The notes under the pieces are model-generated. The model made no database searches. It was not told the DNA's origin and saw only the letters and a list, made by a program, of their open reading frames with translations. This document shows, piece after piece, positions 7,425 through 14,969 of a DNA stretch of 24,296 nucleotides. The position numbers and the translations under genes were made by a program. Each line of letters begins with the position of its first letter. The first letter of the stretch is position 1. Source of the stretch: JBDKGV01 sp039798005 (GTDB taxonomy: Bacteria > Fibrobacterota > Fibrobacteria > UBA5070); contig JBDKGV010000016.1 in assembly GCA_039798005.1 (NCBI GenBank), positions 1-24,296 on the forward strand, in the 5' to 3' direction.

Positions 7425-7547
7425 GGATCTTCTCCTGGACAAGTTTCAGGGTCTGCCCTGGGATGTTCTCGATGACATTCTTGCCGTTGATGAGGAGCAG
7501 AACATTGCGGCGCTGCACCTGGTCGGGAATGCGATGCCAAGCGGAGT
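7405..7547 (-). pseudogene. RelE/HigB-like toxin remnant (C-terminal piece)
   Basis: In the frame ending at the TGA at 7405-7407, the translation includes RNVLLLINGKNVIENIPGQT followed by LKLVQEKIHASFRR. This resembles the C-terminus of RelE/HigB-family toxins, usually LL..YAKN.xENIP...LK.IKEEI; here the YA pair appears lost. No start codon or N-terminal half remains: the fragment abuts the stop codon of the complete rpn-like gene. It overlaps the start of the HigA-like remnant by 20 nt. Confidence 0.45.
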
Positions 7548-7742
7548 TCAGACCGTTTCGAGGTCCTCAGGCTTGATCCCGGTGATATCGGTCACAAAAG
7601 CCCAATCGCAGCCTCGGTCGAGCATCTTCCGGGCGTCTTCGAGCTTGGAGGTACGAATGCCTTGCTCAATGCCTCGCTCGATTCCCTTCTCGATTCCTTC
7701 CTCGATGCCCTCTTGCTTGAACCACTCCATGATCTCGGGCAT
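7548..7742 (-). CDS. Possible intragenic short product of the rpn-like gene (RpnS-like antitoxin)
   Basis: Inside the rpn-like gene, GGAGG (7751-7755) lies exactly 8 nt before an in-frame ATG (7740-7742), a better initiation site than the one for the full-length protein. It would make a 64-residue protein, MPEIMEWFKQEG..., equal to the C-terminal domain. Work on E. coli RpnA established that such short forms inhibit the long nuclease. Here the start is supported only by spacing and by the existence of a free-standing copy of the same segment at 7067-7267. Confidence 0.45.
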   Translation of the reverse strand: MPEIMEWFKQEGIEEGIEKGIERGIEQGIRTSKLEDARKMLDRGCDWAFVTDITGIKPEDLETV

Positions 7743-7751
7743 GGCCATCTC
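7548..7751. repeat. 204-bp direct repeat, copy B (3' end of complete rpn-like gene)
   Basis: This is the partner of 7067-7270. The 277 bp between the copies hold the toxin-antitoxin remnants. Confidence 0.85.
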
Positions 7752-8420
7752 CTCCAGCTTCCGTTTGACTTCCCGTTGTTCTTCCAGTTCCAATCTACCC
7801 TCCACCACCCAGAATGCAAAGAACTTGCGCACGCCCATGGTGTCGCCCTGCTCCTGGAAAGCCACGGTGACGCGCAGGACCTGCTCAAGTCGATTCGCAC
7901 CGGCCATGTTCGGCGTGAAGGAAAGCGCCACGCGATTGGCGGTGTGACGGAACCGCTCCAGCGACAAAGCCGGAACCTGTACGATCCGGGTGGTGAAGCG
8001 AAACGGCGAGAAGTCCAAGGCCTTGTGCTCGACGGTGTCTTGAAGTTCCCGTGGGCGGTCGTCGTCCACCAAGGCGATGGGGAGGATGGTCTCGCCCGGG
8101 AAGCGCTTCATCAGATCCAGAAAATAGCGGGCCGTTCGCAAGAGGTCGAGCTTGCCAGCATCGGACCAATGTTCCACCAGCACAAGGATCGTGGCCGTGC
8201 CGTCGCCGAAGCGGTAGCGGATGGCCAGGTCCATGGCTTGGCCGGGACCCGGCTCCGCGACATCCTCCTTGCCGACCGCAGTATCCAGAAACTCCCACGA
8301 AATGGGCTTTCCGTGGAGTTGCACCGCGTCCTCCGCCAGAAATTCCAGCGCCTCGTCCGGATAGGCCTTGAGGAGGTTCTTGACCGCCTGATCATGCGAG
8401 AAGGTGTCCTGATTGGGCAT
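7548..8420 (-). CDS. Rpn family recombination-promoting nuclease / putative transposase (PD-(D/E)XK)
   Basis: 290 residues. The N-terminal two thirds fit the Rpn/YhgA-like (Transposase_31) nuclease fold: MDLAIRYRFGDG followed by TILVLVEHW supplies the Asp and Glu of the D...E-x-x motif, here EHW rather than the common EHQ. LPIALVDDDRP, CR and FSPFRF-like blocks follow. Residues 227-290 are a charged C-terminal extension with the 4-residue repeat GIEE/GIEK/GIER/GIEQ and the family's ITGIKPEDLETV end. Known relatives are DNA nucleases tied to recA-independent recombination and phage defence. The ATG is the first possible start (a TAG is three codons upstream), but AAGGG touches it, so translation initiation may be weak; TTGCCC-N17-TAGATT immediately upstream would give an almost leaderless transcript. 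Flanked by fragments of its own paralogues. Confidence 0.85.
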   Translation of the reverse strand: MPNQDTFSHDQAVKNLLKAYPDEALEFLAEDAVQLHGKPISWEFLDTAVGKEDVAEPGPGQAMDLAIRYRFGDGTATILVLVEHWSDAGKLDLLRTARYFLDLMKRFPGETILPIALVDDDRPRELQDTVEHKALDFSPFRFTTRIVQVPALSLERFRHTANRVALSFTPNMAGANRLEQVLRVTVAFQEQGDTMGVRKFFAFWVVEGRLELEEQREVKRKLEEMAMPEIMEWFKQEGIEEGIEKGIERGIEQGIRTSKLEDARKMLDRGCDWAFVTDITGIKPEDLETV

Positions 8421-8530
8421 CCCTTCAATCTATCACATACTGAACAAAAGGGCAATTCTTTTGTGGGCGCGCCCGGCATTTGGTTTTGCACTGCGTGCCG
8501 CGTTGTTCTGGACCTCCGGCCCAGGCCCGG

Positions 8531-8585
8531 CCAAAGGTGGAGCGGCCCACCTTTGGAAACCACCGCCAGCCGTTCCGCCGGCTGG
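8531..8585. repeat. Two adjacent perfect hairpins
   Basis: CCAAAGGTGG (8531-8540) and CCACCTTTGG (8547-8556) form a 10-bp stem with a 6-nt loop. CCAGCCG (8566-8572) and CGGCTGG (8579-8585) form a 7-bp stem with a 6-nt loop. Neither is followed by a T-run, so they are not typical terminators. They could be a mobile-element end or REP-like element. Confidence 0.6.
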
Positions 8586-8776
8586 ACCCACGGATTTTCG
8601 CAACTACTTCGCGGGGCTTGCCACCACTGCGATCAGCAACCTTGCAACTCAACCGGCCTCAGCTTGCCCCGCGCGATCAGGATCGCAACACGGGGGCCCC
8701 AAGAATGGGGAATGCACTTCGCCCCAAAAACCCTCTCCAAAGTTTGTGAAGGAGCCACCGCTCGCGCAAGGACTGC

Positions 8777-8866
8777 GCTTGGCCGGGACCCGGCTCCGCG
8801 ACATCCTCCTTGCCGACCGCCGTGTCCAGAAACTCCCGTGAAATGGGCTTTCTGTGGAGTTGCACC
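8777..8866 (-). pseudogene. N-terminal fragment of a second rpn-like gene
   Basis: The 90 bp match 8236-8325 of the complete rpn-like gene without gaps and with about ten or fewer differences. The encoded piece, QLHRKPISREFLDTAVGKED, corresponds to QLHGKPISWEFLDTAVGKED, continuing through VAEPGPGQA. Reading then departs from rpn on both sides. With the C-terminal copy at 7067-7270 this gives paralogue pieces on both flanks of the intact gene. Confidence 0.75.
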
Positions 8867-8933
8867 CGTACGAAGCGATCCAGTTTCCACCCGAAGCATG
8901 CATCCCAAGCGCCTTCGACCAGCTAACGATTTT

Positions 8934-9719
8934 TCAGCCTCGGCCTAAAAGCGTAATCAGCTCTTCGACGGCCAATGGCGGATTCGTTCGATGCACCATG
9001 GCGTGGCAGTTGGGGCAAAGGGGTACCAGATCCCGCTTGGGGACAACGTCATGCTCGCCATCGTGGGAAGCCAAAGGGGTCCGGTGATGGACATGGATAT
9101 ACCCACGTCCCAGCTCGCCGTAGATTGCCTCGAAATCGAATTTGCAAGCAAAGCAACGACACCCGAACTCCTTGATGGAGGCGGCACGAGCCAATGGATT
9201 GCGCTCGATCGCGGTGGTCTGGACTTCGAAGCGCGCCCCTTCCCGCAGAACAATCTCTGCGCTTTGCTCGGTTGAGAAGCATCGGACCAAGGTCCAACGG
9301 ATGTTCTGGCCATCAGCGACAACGCCGCCATTGGCAGTCCACAACGAGTCTGCATCAATTTCTGTCAATACGGCGCGCCGTTGATGGTGGTAGTCGAGGA
9401 TCCCGTCCTCGTCCTTGGCAAAGAAGTACGGACCGGTGATTTCGAAGACGCACTGCCGCTTGCCGTGCCCGTTCACGATAACGAGATCACCTTCGCGCAT
9501 GGCCAACAGATTCCACAAGCTTGGGCCACCGAGCTGGGAATTGTCCAATTTCGGGTACGAGACCCGAATTCGATCGGCGATGTCCGATGCATCGTGCGGT
9601 GGCGAGTTGCGGAGATCCCCGATTTCCGACCAGCCTACGGCGATCCGGTCTGTGAACTTCATGGTTTCGATGGCCTGAAGTGGATCTTCGTGATGCGCAA
9701 TCAATCGCCAAACTTGCAC
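8934..9719 (-). CDS. HNH endonuclease with EVE/PUA-like N-terminal domain (probable modification-dependent restriction enzyme)
   Basis: 261 residues from a GTG with GGAG 8 nt upstream; no closer ATG fits. The C-terminal part (about 180-250) is a zinc-containing HNH/McrA-like nuclease: C189-x2-C192, HVHHRTPL (H211/H212), LVPLCPNCHAMVH with C235, N237, C238 and H243. The N-terminal part (about 1-125), with AVGWSEIGDL, a GG-x-S-LW turn and GDLVIV...VFEITGPYFF, resembles EVE/PUA-like modules that read modified bases in type IV restriction enzymes. It starts 23 bp after hsdS on the same strand and so is probably the last gene of the hsd operon, adding a second barrier against modified phage DNA. 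The domain calls come from motif reading; the modified-base preference is unknown. Confidence 0.8.
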   Translation of the reverse strand: MQVWRLIAHHEDPLQAIETMKFTDRIAVGWSEIGDLRNSPPHDASDIADRIRVSYPKLDNSQLGGPSLWNLLAMREGDLVIVNGHGKRQCVFEITGPYFFAKDEDGILDYHHQRRAVLTEIDADSLWTANGGVVADGQNIRWTLVRCFSTEQSAEIVLREGARFEVQTTAIERNPLARAASIKEFGCRCFACKFDFEAIYGELGRGYIHVHHRTPLASHDGEHDVVPKRDLVPLCPNCHAMVHRTNPPLAVEELITLLGRG

Positions 9720-9742
9720 TAGGGAACTCCGTCGAATGGGGT

Positions 9743-10894
9743 TTACAGCTCGCCGCGGAAGGCTCTACTCAGTACGGATGGGACCATGGAGCCCAACTCC
9801 AAATCAGTCGCTGCTCGTGCTGCGCGAAGCTCCTTTTCAAGATGCATCAGCTTGCAGAACTCCCGTTGGGATTCCAGCGAAGGCACCGGGACTTCGATCC
9901 TGTCCAGAGCACTCAGTCCCAAGGTTCGGTTGCGACCGGCACCACCCGGTGAACCCGCCCTGATCTTTTCAAGACCATCCGGAGTGAGGAAGTAGAAGCA
10001 CAGGAAATCGGCAAGTGCTTCCTGCGGACTGACGAGGCAAGTGATATAGCGATGGGAGCCGACGCGCCCCGCATCCTTGGGTTTTACTACAGCGATGGCC
10101 CCTTCCCATGCGAAGACATTACTGAAAACCAGATCGCCCGGCTCGATTCGAAAAACCCGCTTATCGCCGATCTCAAGCGCCGTCAAGGCTGGCTTGTGGA
10201 ATGTGCCTTTGCCGAAGGAACGAATGCCCAATTCCGGGTAGCTGCCATCAGGATCGATGTCCACGCCACGCCGCACCTGCGGTGCTATCTCCGACATCGG
10301 CCGCAACGGCGCGCCTTCGATCAGCCGCGAGAACATGCCATTCAGGGTGTGCTGAATGTCAATCACCTGCTCTGCCTGTAACCTCCGCACCGATTCCACC
10401 CGCGTTGCGACCTCCTCGATCCGAGCAACGATACGCCGTTGTTCGCCCAAGGGAGGGAGGGGAATGGATATTTTTAAAAATAATTCTTCTTGAAGGTAAC
10501 GCCGATTTGTGGTTCCTTCACTTGCATGCATACATTCTTCAACAAAGTGACGGAGCCTTGTGAAACATTCTAAAAATCCGCGTTCCATCAAGCTTTCATC
10601 AATTGAATACGCCCAAAAATTGCCGGTAATGACCGCTTGATCGCATCCTTCCGGAAGAATTCCAAAAGCGCCATTCAATGCATCAATCTTAGAAAGAAGA
10701 AATTGATTTTGGCTGGCAACAAATTGCAACTTCGTCCCAATATCTGAGCCACAAACTTTATTCCTTATATGAATCCCGCGACCATTTGTGCGAATTGTAA
10801 TGCGCGCATAGACGCAGTCGTCAGATATTCTAATGGCTTCTTTGACTCGCTTGAGGACATCCCCCAGCCGCACCATAGGCCACGGAGCGCTCAT
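9743..10894 (-). CDS. hsdS: Type I restriction-modification specificity subunit HsdS
   Basis: 383 residues. The start ATG overlaps the hsdM stop (ATGA), which fixes the start; the frame is open further upstream, but only inside hsdM. Layout is the usual TRD1 (about 1-145), central conserved helix (about 147-190, LPPLGEQRRIVARIEEVATR), TRD2 (about 195-340) and second conserved helix (about 345-383, VPSLESQREFCKLMHLEKEL). It determines the bipartite DNA target for both methylation and cleavage. DNA from about 10460 to 10830, coding for residues about 22-145, is clearly richer in A and T than the rest of the operon and coincides with TRD1, which points to domain replacement. The reading frame is intact, so the subunit is likely functional. 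Confidence 0.93.
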   Translation of the reverse strand: MSAPWPMVRLGDVLKRVKEAIRISDDCVYARITIRTNGRGIHIRNKVCGSDIGTKLQFVASQNQFLLSKIDALNGAFGILPEGCDQAVITGNFWAYSIDESLMERGFLECFTRLRHFVEECMHASEGTTNRRYLQEELFLKISIPLPPLGEQRRIVARIEEVATRVESVRRLQAEQVIDIQHTLNGMFSRLIEGAPLRPMSEIAPQVRRGVDIDPDGSYPELGIRSFGKGTFHKPALTALEIGDKRVFRIEPGDLVFSNVFAWEGAIAVVKPKDAGRVGSHRYITCLVSPQEALADFLCFYFLTPDGLEKIRAGSPGGAGRNRTLGLSALDRIEVPVPSLESQREFCKLMHLEKELRAARAATDLELGSMVPSVLSRAFRGEL

Positions 10895-12435
10895 TCCGCC
10901 GCCCCCACAAGCGTCTTCAGCTCCTCCAGCAAGGACAGGATCTGTCGTTCCTTGGCCAGGATCCCGTCCACCAGCTGCGCCGGCGGGAGGTGGTCCACTT
11001 CGTCGCGGGCCTTGGGGTTCTTGCGATCCAGGTTGCAGCCGCTTGCCAGCAGCTCCTCGACCGGCACCTTCCAGGCGTGCGGGCCTTCCGTGCGGTCGTT
11101 CCACCAGGCAAGGCACGGGGCGAACTCCTCGTATTGGAGCGCGGAGGTCTTGCTGTACTTCTTCTTTCCCTCCGGGAGCGGATTCTCCCAGAACCAGACC
11201 TCGCGAGTCGGTCCGGAGCGGTCGAAGAACAGGATGTTGGAGGGGATGTCAGTGTAGGGCGCGAAGACGCCCGAAGGCAAGCGCACAACGGTGTGGAGAT
11301 GGAACTCTTTGAGCAGGTCCTCCTTGATGCGAGCGCACACGCCGTCGCCGAAGAGCGTGCCGTTGGGCACCACCACGGCGGCACGCGCAGGCAGACCGGC
11401 CTTGCCCGGCCTGCGCCGCAGCTTGCGCATGATCAACTGCAGGAACAGGAGCGCCGTCTCGGAAGCTTGCCTGTCCTCGGGGAAGTTCCCTTGGATGCCG
11501 CGTTCCTCCTCGCCCCCGAAGGGAGGATTCGTAAGGATGACATCCACCCTTTCACTGTCGCCGATCTCCGTCAGACGATGCCGCAGCGAGTTCCCCGGAT
11601 CGATGCGCGGCGCGTCCATGCCGTGCAACAGCAGGTTCATCTGGGCCAGCAGATATGGCAGGGGCTTGGGCTCACCCCCCAGCACCGAAGCATTCTGCAA
11701 GGTCTTACGATCGGCCACCGTATGGACCTGCGCATCCAGATGGGAGAATGCCTCGACCAGAAAGCCCGCCGTGCCACAAGCGGGATCGAGCACCGTCTCG
11801 CCCAACCGAGGATCGGTTACCTGCACGATGAACTTGACCACCGCGCGGGGCGTGTAGAACTCGCCCGCGTCGCCCGCCGCGTCGCGCATCTCCCGCAGCA
11901 TCGACTCGTAGAGGTTGCCCAGCGTGTGCAGCTCCTCGGTGGACTGAAAATGGATCTCGGCGACCTTGTTGATCACGTCGCGCAACAGGTAGCCCGAGAT
12001 CATGCGGTTCTGCACGCCTGCGAAGATGGTGGCCACCACATCGCTGCGGGGATCCGTTCCCTTGGACAGGTTCCGCAGATAACGGAACAGCCCATCGCCC
12101 GACCTGCCATCGGGAAGTCTGGTGTATTCCTGCTGCAGGAAGGCCAGAAGTTCGTCGCCCGTCGGCCCGTCGGCGGGTGCGGCCCAGTCGCGCCATCGAT
12201 AAGGCGCTTCGATCAGAGGCCTATAGCCTCCGTCGTGTAAAGGTGCTTCCGTTTCTCGCCTCAACTCCAGGTCGTCGAGGAACTTGAGAAACATCACCCA
12301 AGTGAGCAGAGGAAGACGATCAAGGTCTCCCGACAGGCCCTTGTCCTTGCGCATGATCTTGCGGGCCGAGGTGAGGAGGGCACCCAAGCTCTGGGCCGTG
12401 GTGAGTTGGATGGATTCTTTCGCCTTGCGAGCCAT
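10891..12435 (-). CDS. hsdM: Type I restriction-modification methyltransferase subunit HsdM
   Basis: 514 residues, a normal length. An N-terminal HsdM helical domain (about 10-160) is followed by an N6-adenine methyltransferase domain: GEFYTPR at 191-197, SAM-binding motif I DPACGTAGF at 217-225 and catalytic NPPF at 303-306. It methylates adenine in the HsdS-defined site and, with HsdS and HsdR, forms the restriction complex. AAGGAAAG lies just upstream of the ATG. It starts 9 nt after the hsdR stop and its own stop overlaps hsdS, so the three genes form a tight operon. Confidence 0.95.
   Translation of the reverse strand: MARKAKESIQLTTAQSLGALLTSARKIMRKDKGLSGDLDRLPLLTWVMFLKFLDDLELRRETEAPLHDGGYRPLIEAPYRWRDWAAPADGPTGDELLAFLQQEYTRLPDGRSGDGLFRYLRNLSKGTDPRSDVVATIFAGVQNRMISGYLLRDVINKVAEIHFQSTEELHTLGNLYESMLREMRDAAGDAGEFYTPRAVVKFIVQVTDPRLGETVLDPACGTAGFLVEAFSHLDAQVHTVADRKTLQNASVLGGEPKPLPYLLAQMNLLLHGMDAPRIDPGNSLRHRLTEIGDSERVDVILTNPPFGGEEERGIQGNFPEDRQASETALLFLQLIMRKLRRRPGKAGLPARAAVVVPNGTLFGDGVCARIKEDLLKEFHLHTVVRLPSGVFAPYTDIPSNILFFDRSGPTREVWFWENPLPEGKKKYSKTSALQYEEFAPCLAWWNDRTEGPHAWKVPVEELLASGCNLDRKNPKARDEVDHLPPAQLVDGILAKERQILSLLEELKTLVGAAE
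10934..10946. repeat. Palindrome GACAG-GAT-CTGTC (dispersed motif)
   Basis: Perfect 5-bp arms with a 3-nt spacer, inside the 3' end of hsdM. It has the same arms as the sites at 6331-6343 and 20194-20206. Confidence 0.5.
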
Positions 12436-12444
12436 GGTCTTTCC

Positions 12445-14832
12445 TTACGCTGCGTACAACAGGTTCTGCAGATTGGTCACAGCCTCGCGCAAAGGCGCCG
12501 CGCCGCCGAACAACTGGATGATCTCACCGGTCTGACCATGCTTGGAGATGGGAGGAATCTGGAGGATGTCCGGGAGCACGAACTGGGCGAGTCCGTGCTC
12601 GGTGTACTTGTCCAAGAGCTCCTCCAGGACCTTGCGCGCCTCGGGAGCATAGCGGTCGAAGAAGTCCTTGCGGTCGGAACGCAGGCGCTGAGCACGCTCG
12701 CGGCGCGTCCGCAGCGGCGCGTTGAAGGCCAGGTGGCACAGGAGATCGAAAGGATCGGACTCCGGTTGCTCGGCGGTTGCGGCAAGCTCCTCGAAGTCGA
12801 TCCCCGCCCCACGCAAGAGTTCGATGGTCTCCTGACGCAATCGAGGATCGGCCCACCGTGAGCGCAGCTCCCGGGAATTCGGGCACAGGCTGCGCACCTT
12901 TCTGGCCGCGTACTCGGTGTAGCTTGCCACCTGCAATTGCCGCCCATCGGGGTCGATCTCGTACACCAGGTGCCCAATGATGCGCACCTCGCCGCCGTCC
13001 ACGTAGAACTTGCGCGGTCCGTCGGCCGGATCCGGCTGCAGCCTTCCCATGGCGACAGCATCACCCGGGGAATCCGATGCCATCAGGGCGCTTTCCGCCT
13101 CGTCGTCCGGTTCGGCCGGGTGTTCCACCACGCCTTGGGTGTTCATCTCCTCCTCGGTCACGCGGGCCGGCTCCCCGTCGAAGTCCTTGTCCGCGAACAG
13201 GCGCGTCGCCGAGCCCGTGTAGTCCAGAATGTTGAACCAGAGCTTTCCGTAGTCGTCGCGCACGCGGGTCCCGCGCCCGATGATCTGCTTGAACTCGCTC
13301 ATGGAACCGACCACGCGGGCCAGCACCACATTCTTGCAGGTCGGCGCATCCACGCCGGTCGTGAGCATCTGCGAGGTGGTCAGGATCACCGGGGTAGTAT
13401 CGGTGGTATCGAGATCCTGGAACTTGCCCAGATACCCTCGCCCGATCTCCTTCTCGTCGCTGGTGACGCGACACACCCAATTGGGATTCTCGGCCACCAT
13501 GTCCTGATTGAGATCGATCAAGGCCTTGCGCATTTCCAAGGCGTGCTCCTGATCCACACAGAACACCAAGGTCTTGTCCTTGCGGCCCTCCTTACGCAGG
13601 AAATCGCTCAGGTGCCGGGCGATGGCCTCCGTCCGGGCGCGCAGGGCTACCACGTGCTCGAAGTCCTTGGTCTGGTACTCGTCGTCCGGCACCTGCCGTC
13701 CGTATCGGTCCAGCATGTCCTTGTCGGGACGCCAACCGGCGGCGTCCCAGTCGGAGATCACGCGATGCACGCGGTACGGGGCCAGGAACCCGTCCTCGAT
13801 GCCCTGCCGGAGGTTGTACTCGTAGATCGGATTTCCGAAGTAGAGGTAGCTGTCCCGGTTGTCTTCGCGCAGCGGCGTGGCGGTCAGACCCACCTGAACT
13901 GCCGGCTCGAAGTATTCCAGGATCTCGCGCCAAGAACTGTCCGTGCGGGAGCTTCCTCGGTGGCACTCGTCCACCAGGATCAGGTCGAAGAAGTCGGGCT
14001 TGAATTCCCTGTAGAGTCCGGTGCGACGCTCGTCCTCGGCCAGCGCTTGGTAGATGGCGAAGTACATCTCGCGACTGTGAACCACCTCCCCGCCCTCGAT
14101 CTTGAAGCGGGCATCTCCGAAGGGCGCGAACATCTTGTCCTTGGGATCGTCCACCAGCACGTTCCGGTCGGCCAGGAACAGGATGCGGGGTTTGCGATGC
14201 TCGCCCCGCAGGTTCCAGCGTGCACTCCACAGGCGCCAGCAGATCTGGAAGGCCACAAAGGTCTTGCCCGTGCCGGTCGCCATGGTGAGCAGGAGACGGC
14301 GATCCCCTCGAAGTACACCTTCGACGACTCGCTGGATGGCGATGCGCTGGTAGTACCGCGCATCCTTCCCGATGGCATGGTTGCCGGGGATCAAAAGCTT
14401 CCGGGCGTCCTCATCCTCGACAAATCCTGTCCCGATGCGATAGCGTGCCCACAGTTCATCAGGTGTCGGGAAGCACTCGACCAAGTCCTCGGATCCACGG
14501 AAGGCGTCGTATTCCATGATCTCGCGGCCATTGGTCGCATATGCGAACCGGAGCCCCAAGAACTCGGCATATTCCCGAGCCTGTTGCATTCCGCTGGCCA
14601 CATGCTTGGCGCTTGCCTTGGCCTCCACGACGGCCAAGGGCAGGTCGCGATTGAAGAAGAGCAGATAATCGACCCGCTTGGCAGGCTTGCGCATGAAGCC
14701 CTTGCCCACCGGAAGGATGCGTCCATCGGTGACGGTGCGCTGCTCGCCGATCTCGTGGGGCGCAGAATCCCACCCCGCAAGAGTCAATGCGGGAACGACG
14801 AACCTTCGGCAGGTGTCGGCTTCGTTGGGCAT
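12445..14832 (-). CDS. hsdR: Type I restriction endonuclease subunit HsdR (EcoEI-like)
   Basis: 795 residues. The N-terminal nuclease domain has D55 (RVDYLL) and E70-A-K72 (VVEAKAS), the PD-(D/E)XK residues. Next comes a superfamily 2 translocase: Walker A ATGTGKT at 185-191, DECH at 288-291, TATP at 317-320, and a C-terminal helicase lobe with IGRGTRVRDD. The remaining 220 residues fit the EcoEI-type R-subunit C-terminal domain that contacts the methylase. ATP-driven translocation leads to cleavage away from unmethylated sites. GGAAGG lies 7 to 8 nt before the ATG. It is the first gene of the operon, divergent from the XRE regulator. Confidence 0.95.
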   Translation of the reverse strand: MPNEADTCRRFVVPALTLAGWDSAPHEIGEQRTVTDGRILPVGKGFMRKPAKRVDYLLFFNRDLPLAVVEAKASAKHVASGMQQAREYAEFLGLRFAYATNGREIMEYDAFRGSEDLVECFPTPDELWARYRIGTGFVEDEDARKLLIPGNHAIGKDARYYQRIAIQRVVEGVLRGDRRLLLTMATGTGKTFVAFQICWRLWSARWNLRGEHRKPRILFLADRNVLVDDPKDKMFAPFGDARFKIEGGEVVHSREMYFAIYQALAEDERRTGLYREFKPDFFDLILVDECHRGSSRTDSSWREILEYFEPAVQVGLTATPLREDNRDSYLYFGNPIYEYNLRQGIEDGFLAPYRVHRVISDWDAAGWRPDKDMLDRYGRQVPDDEYQTKDFEHVVALRARTEAIARHLSDFLRKEGRKDKTLVFCVDQEHALEMRKALIDLNQDMVAENPNWVCRVTSDEKEIGRGYLGKFQDLDTTDTTPVILTTSQMLTTGVDAPTCKNVVLARVVGSMSEFKQIIGRGTRVRDDYGKLWFNILDYTGSATRLFADKDFDGEPARVTEEEMNTQGVVEHPAEPDDEAESALMASDSPGDAVAMGRLQPDPADGPRKFYVDGGEVRIIGHLVYEIDPDGRQLQVASYTEYAARKVRSLCPNSRELRSRWADPRLRQETIELLRGAGIDFEELAATAEQPESDPFDLLCHLAFNAPLRTRRERAQRLRSDRKDFFDRYAPEARKVLEELLDKYTEHGLAQFVLPDILQIPPISKHGQTGEIIQLFGGAAPLREAVTNLQNLLYAA

Positions 14833-14870
14833 TCACGAACCTTCCGTGGAAAGCGAATCACCCGGTCATG

Positions 14871-14906
14871 GATGATTTCATCTCCAAGAATAGATCATCA
14901 ATGATC
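14871..14906. promoter_or_regulatory. Tandem inverted repeats between hsdR and the XRE regulator (candidate operators)
   Basis: GATGA-TT-TCATC (14871-14882) and GATCAT-CA-ATGATC (14893-14906) are both perfect inverted repeats with related half-sites. Their centres are 23 bp apart, about two helical turns, so dimers would sit on the same DNA face. This resembles the paired operators of restriction-modification controller proteins. Binding by the adjacent XRE protein is inference. Confidence 0.45.
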
Positions 14907-14969
14907 CTTTTGAGGGAACGGATCTTAGCCGTGCTGTAGCCACCTCGAAAAGCAACCCAGATTGATTTC

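Larger units (their letters stand above)
8421..8933. other. Gene-poor relic stretch upstream of the rpn-like gene
   Basis: 513 bp with no coding sequence I can support. It holds the likely rpn promoter (about 8421-8460, AT-rich), two strong hairpins (8531-8585), and an N-terminal rpn fragment (8777-8866). Base composition and broken frames suggest accumulated debris of earlier insertions and duplications. Confidence 0.6.

Noticed and set aside
8421..8776. Possible small protein on the minus strand upstream of the rpn-like gene
   Set aside because: Frames are interrupted, lack ribosome binding sites and show no motif; better read as relic sequence.
12937..14904. 655-codon frame antisense to hsdR
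   Set aside because: Shadow of hsdR third-position GC bias; no recognisable domain.
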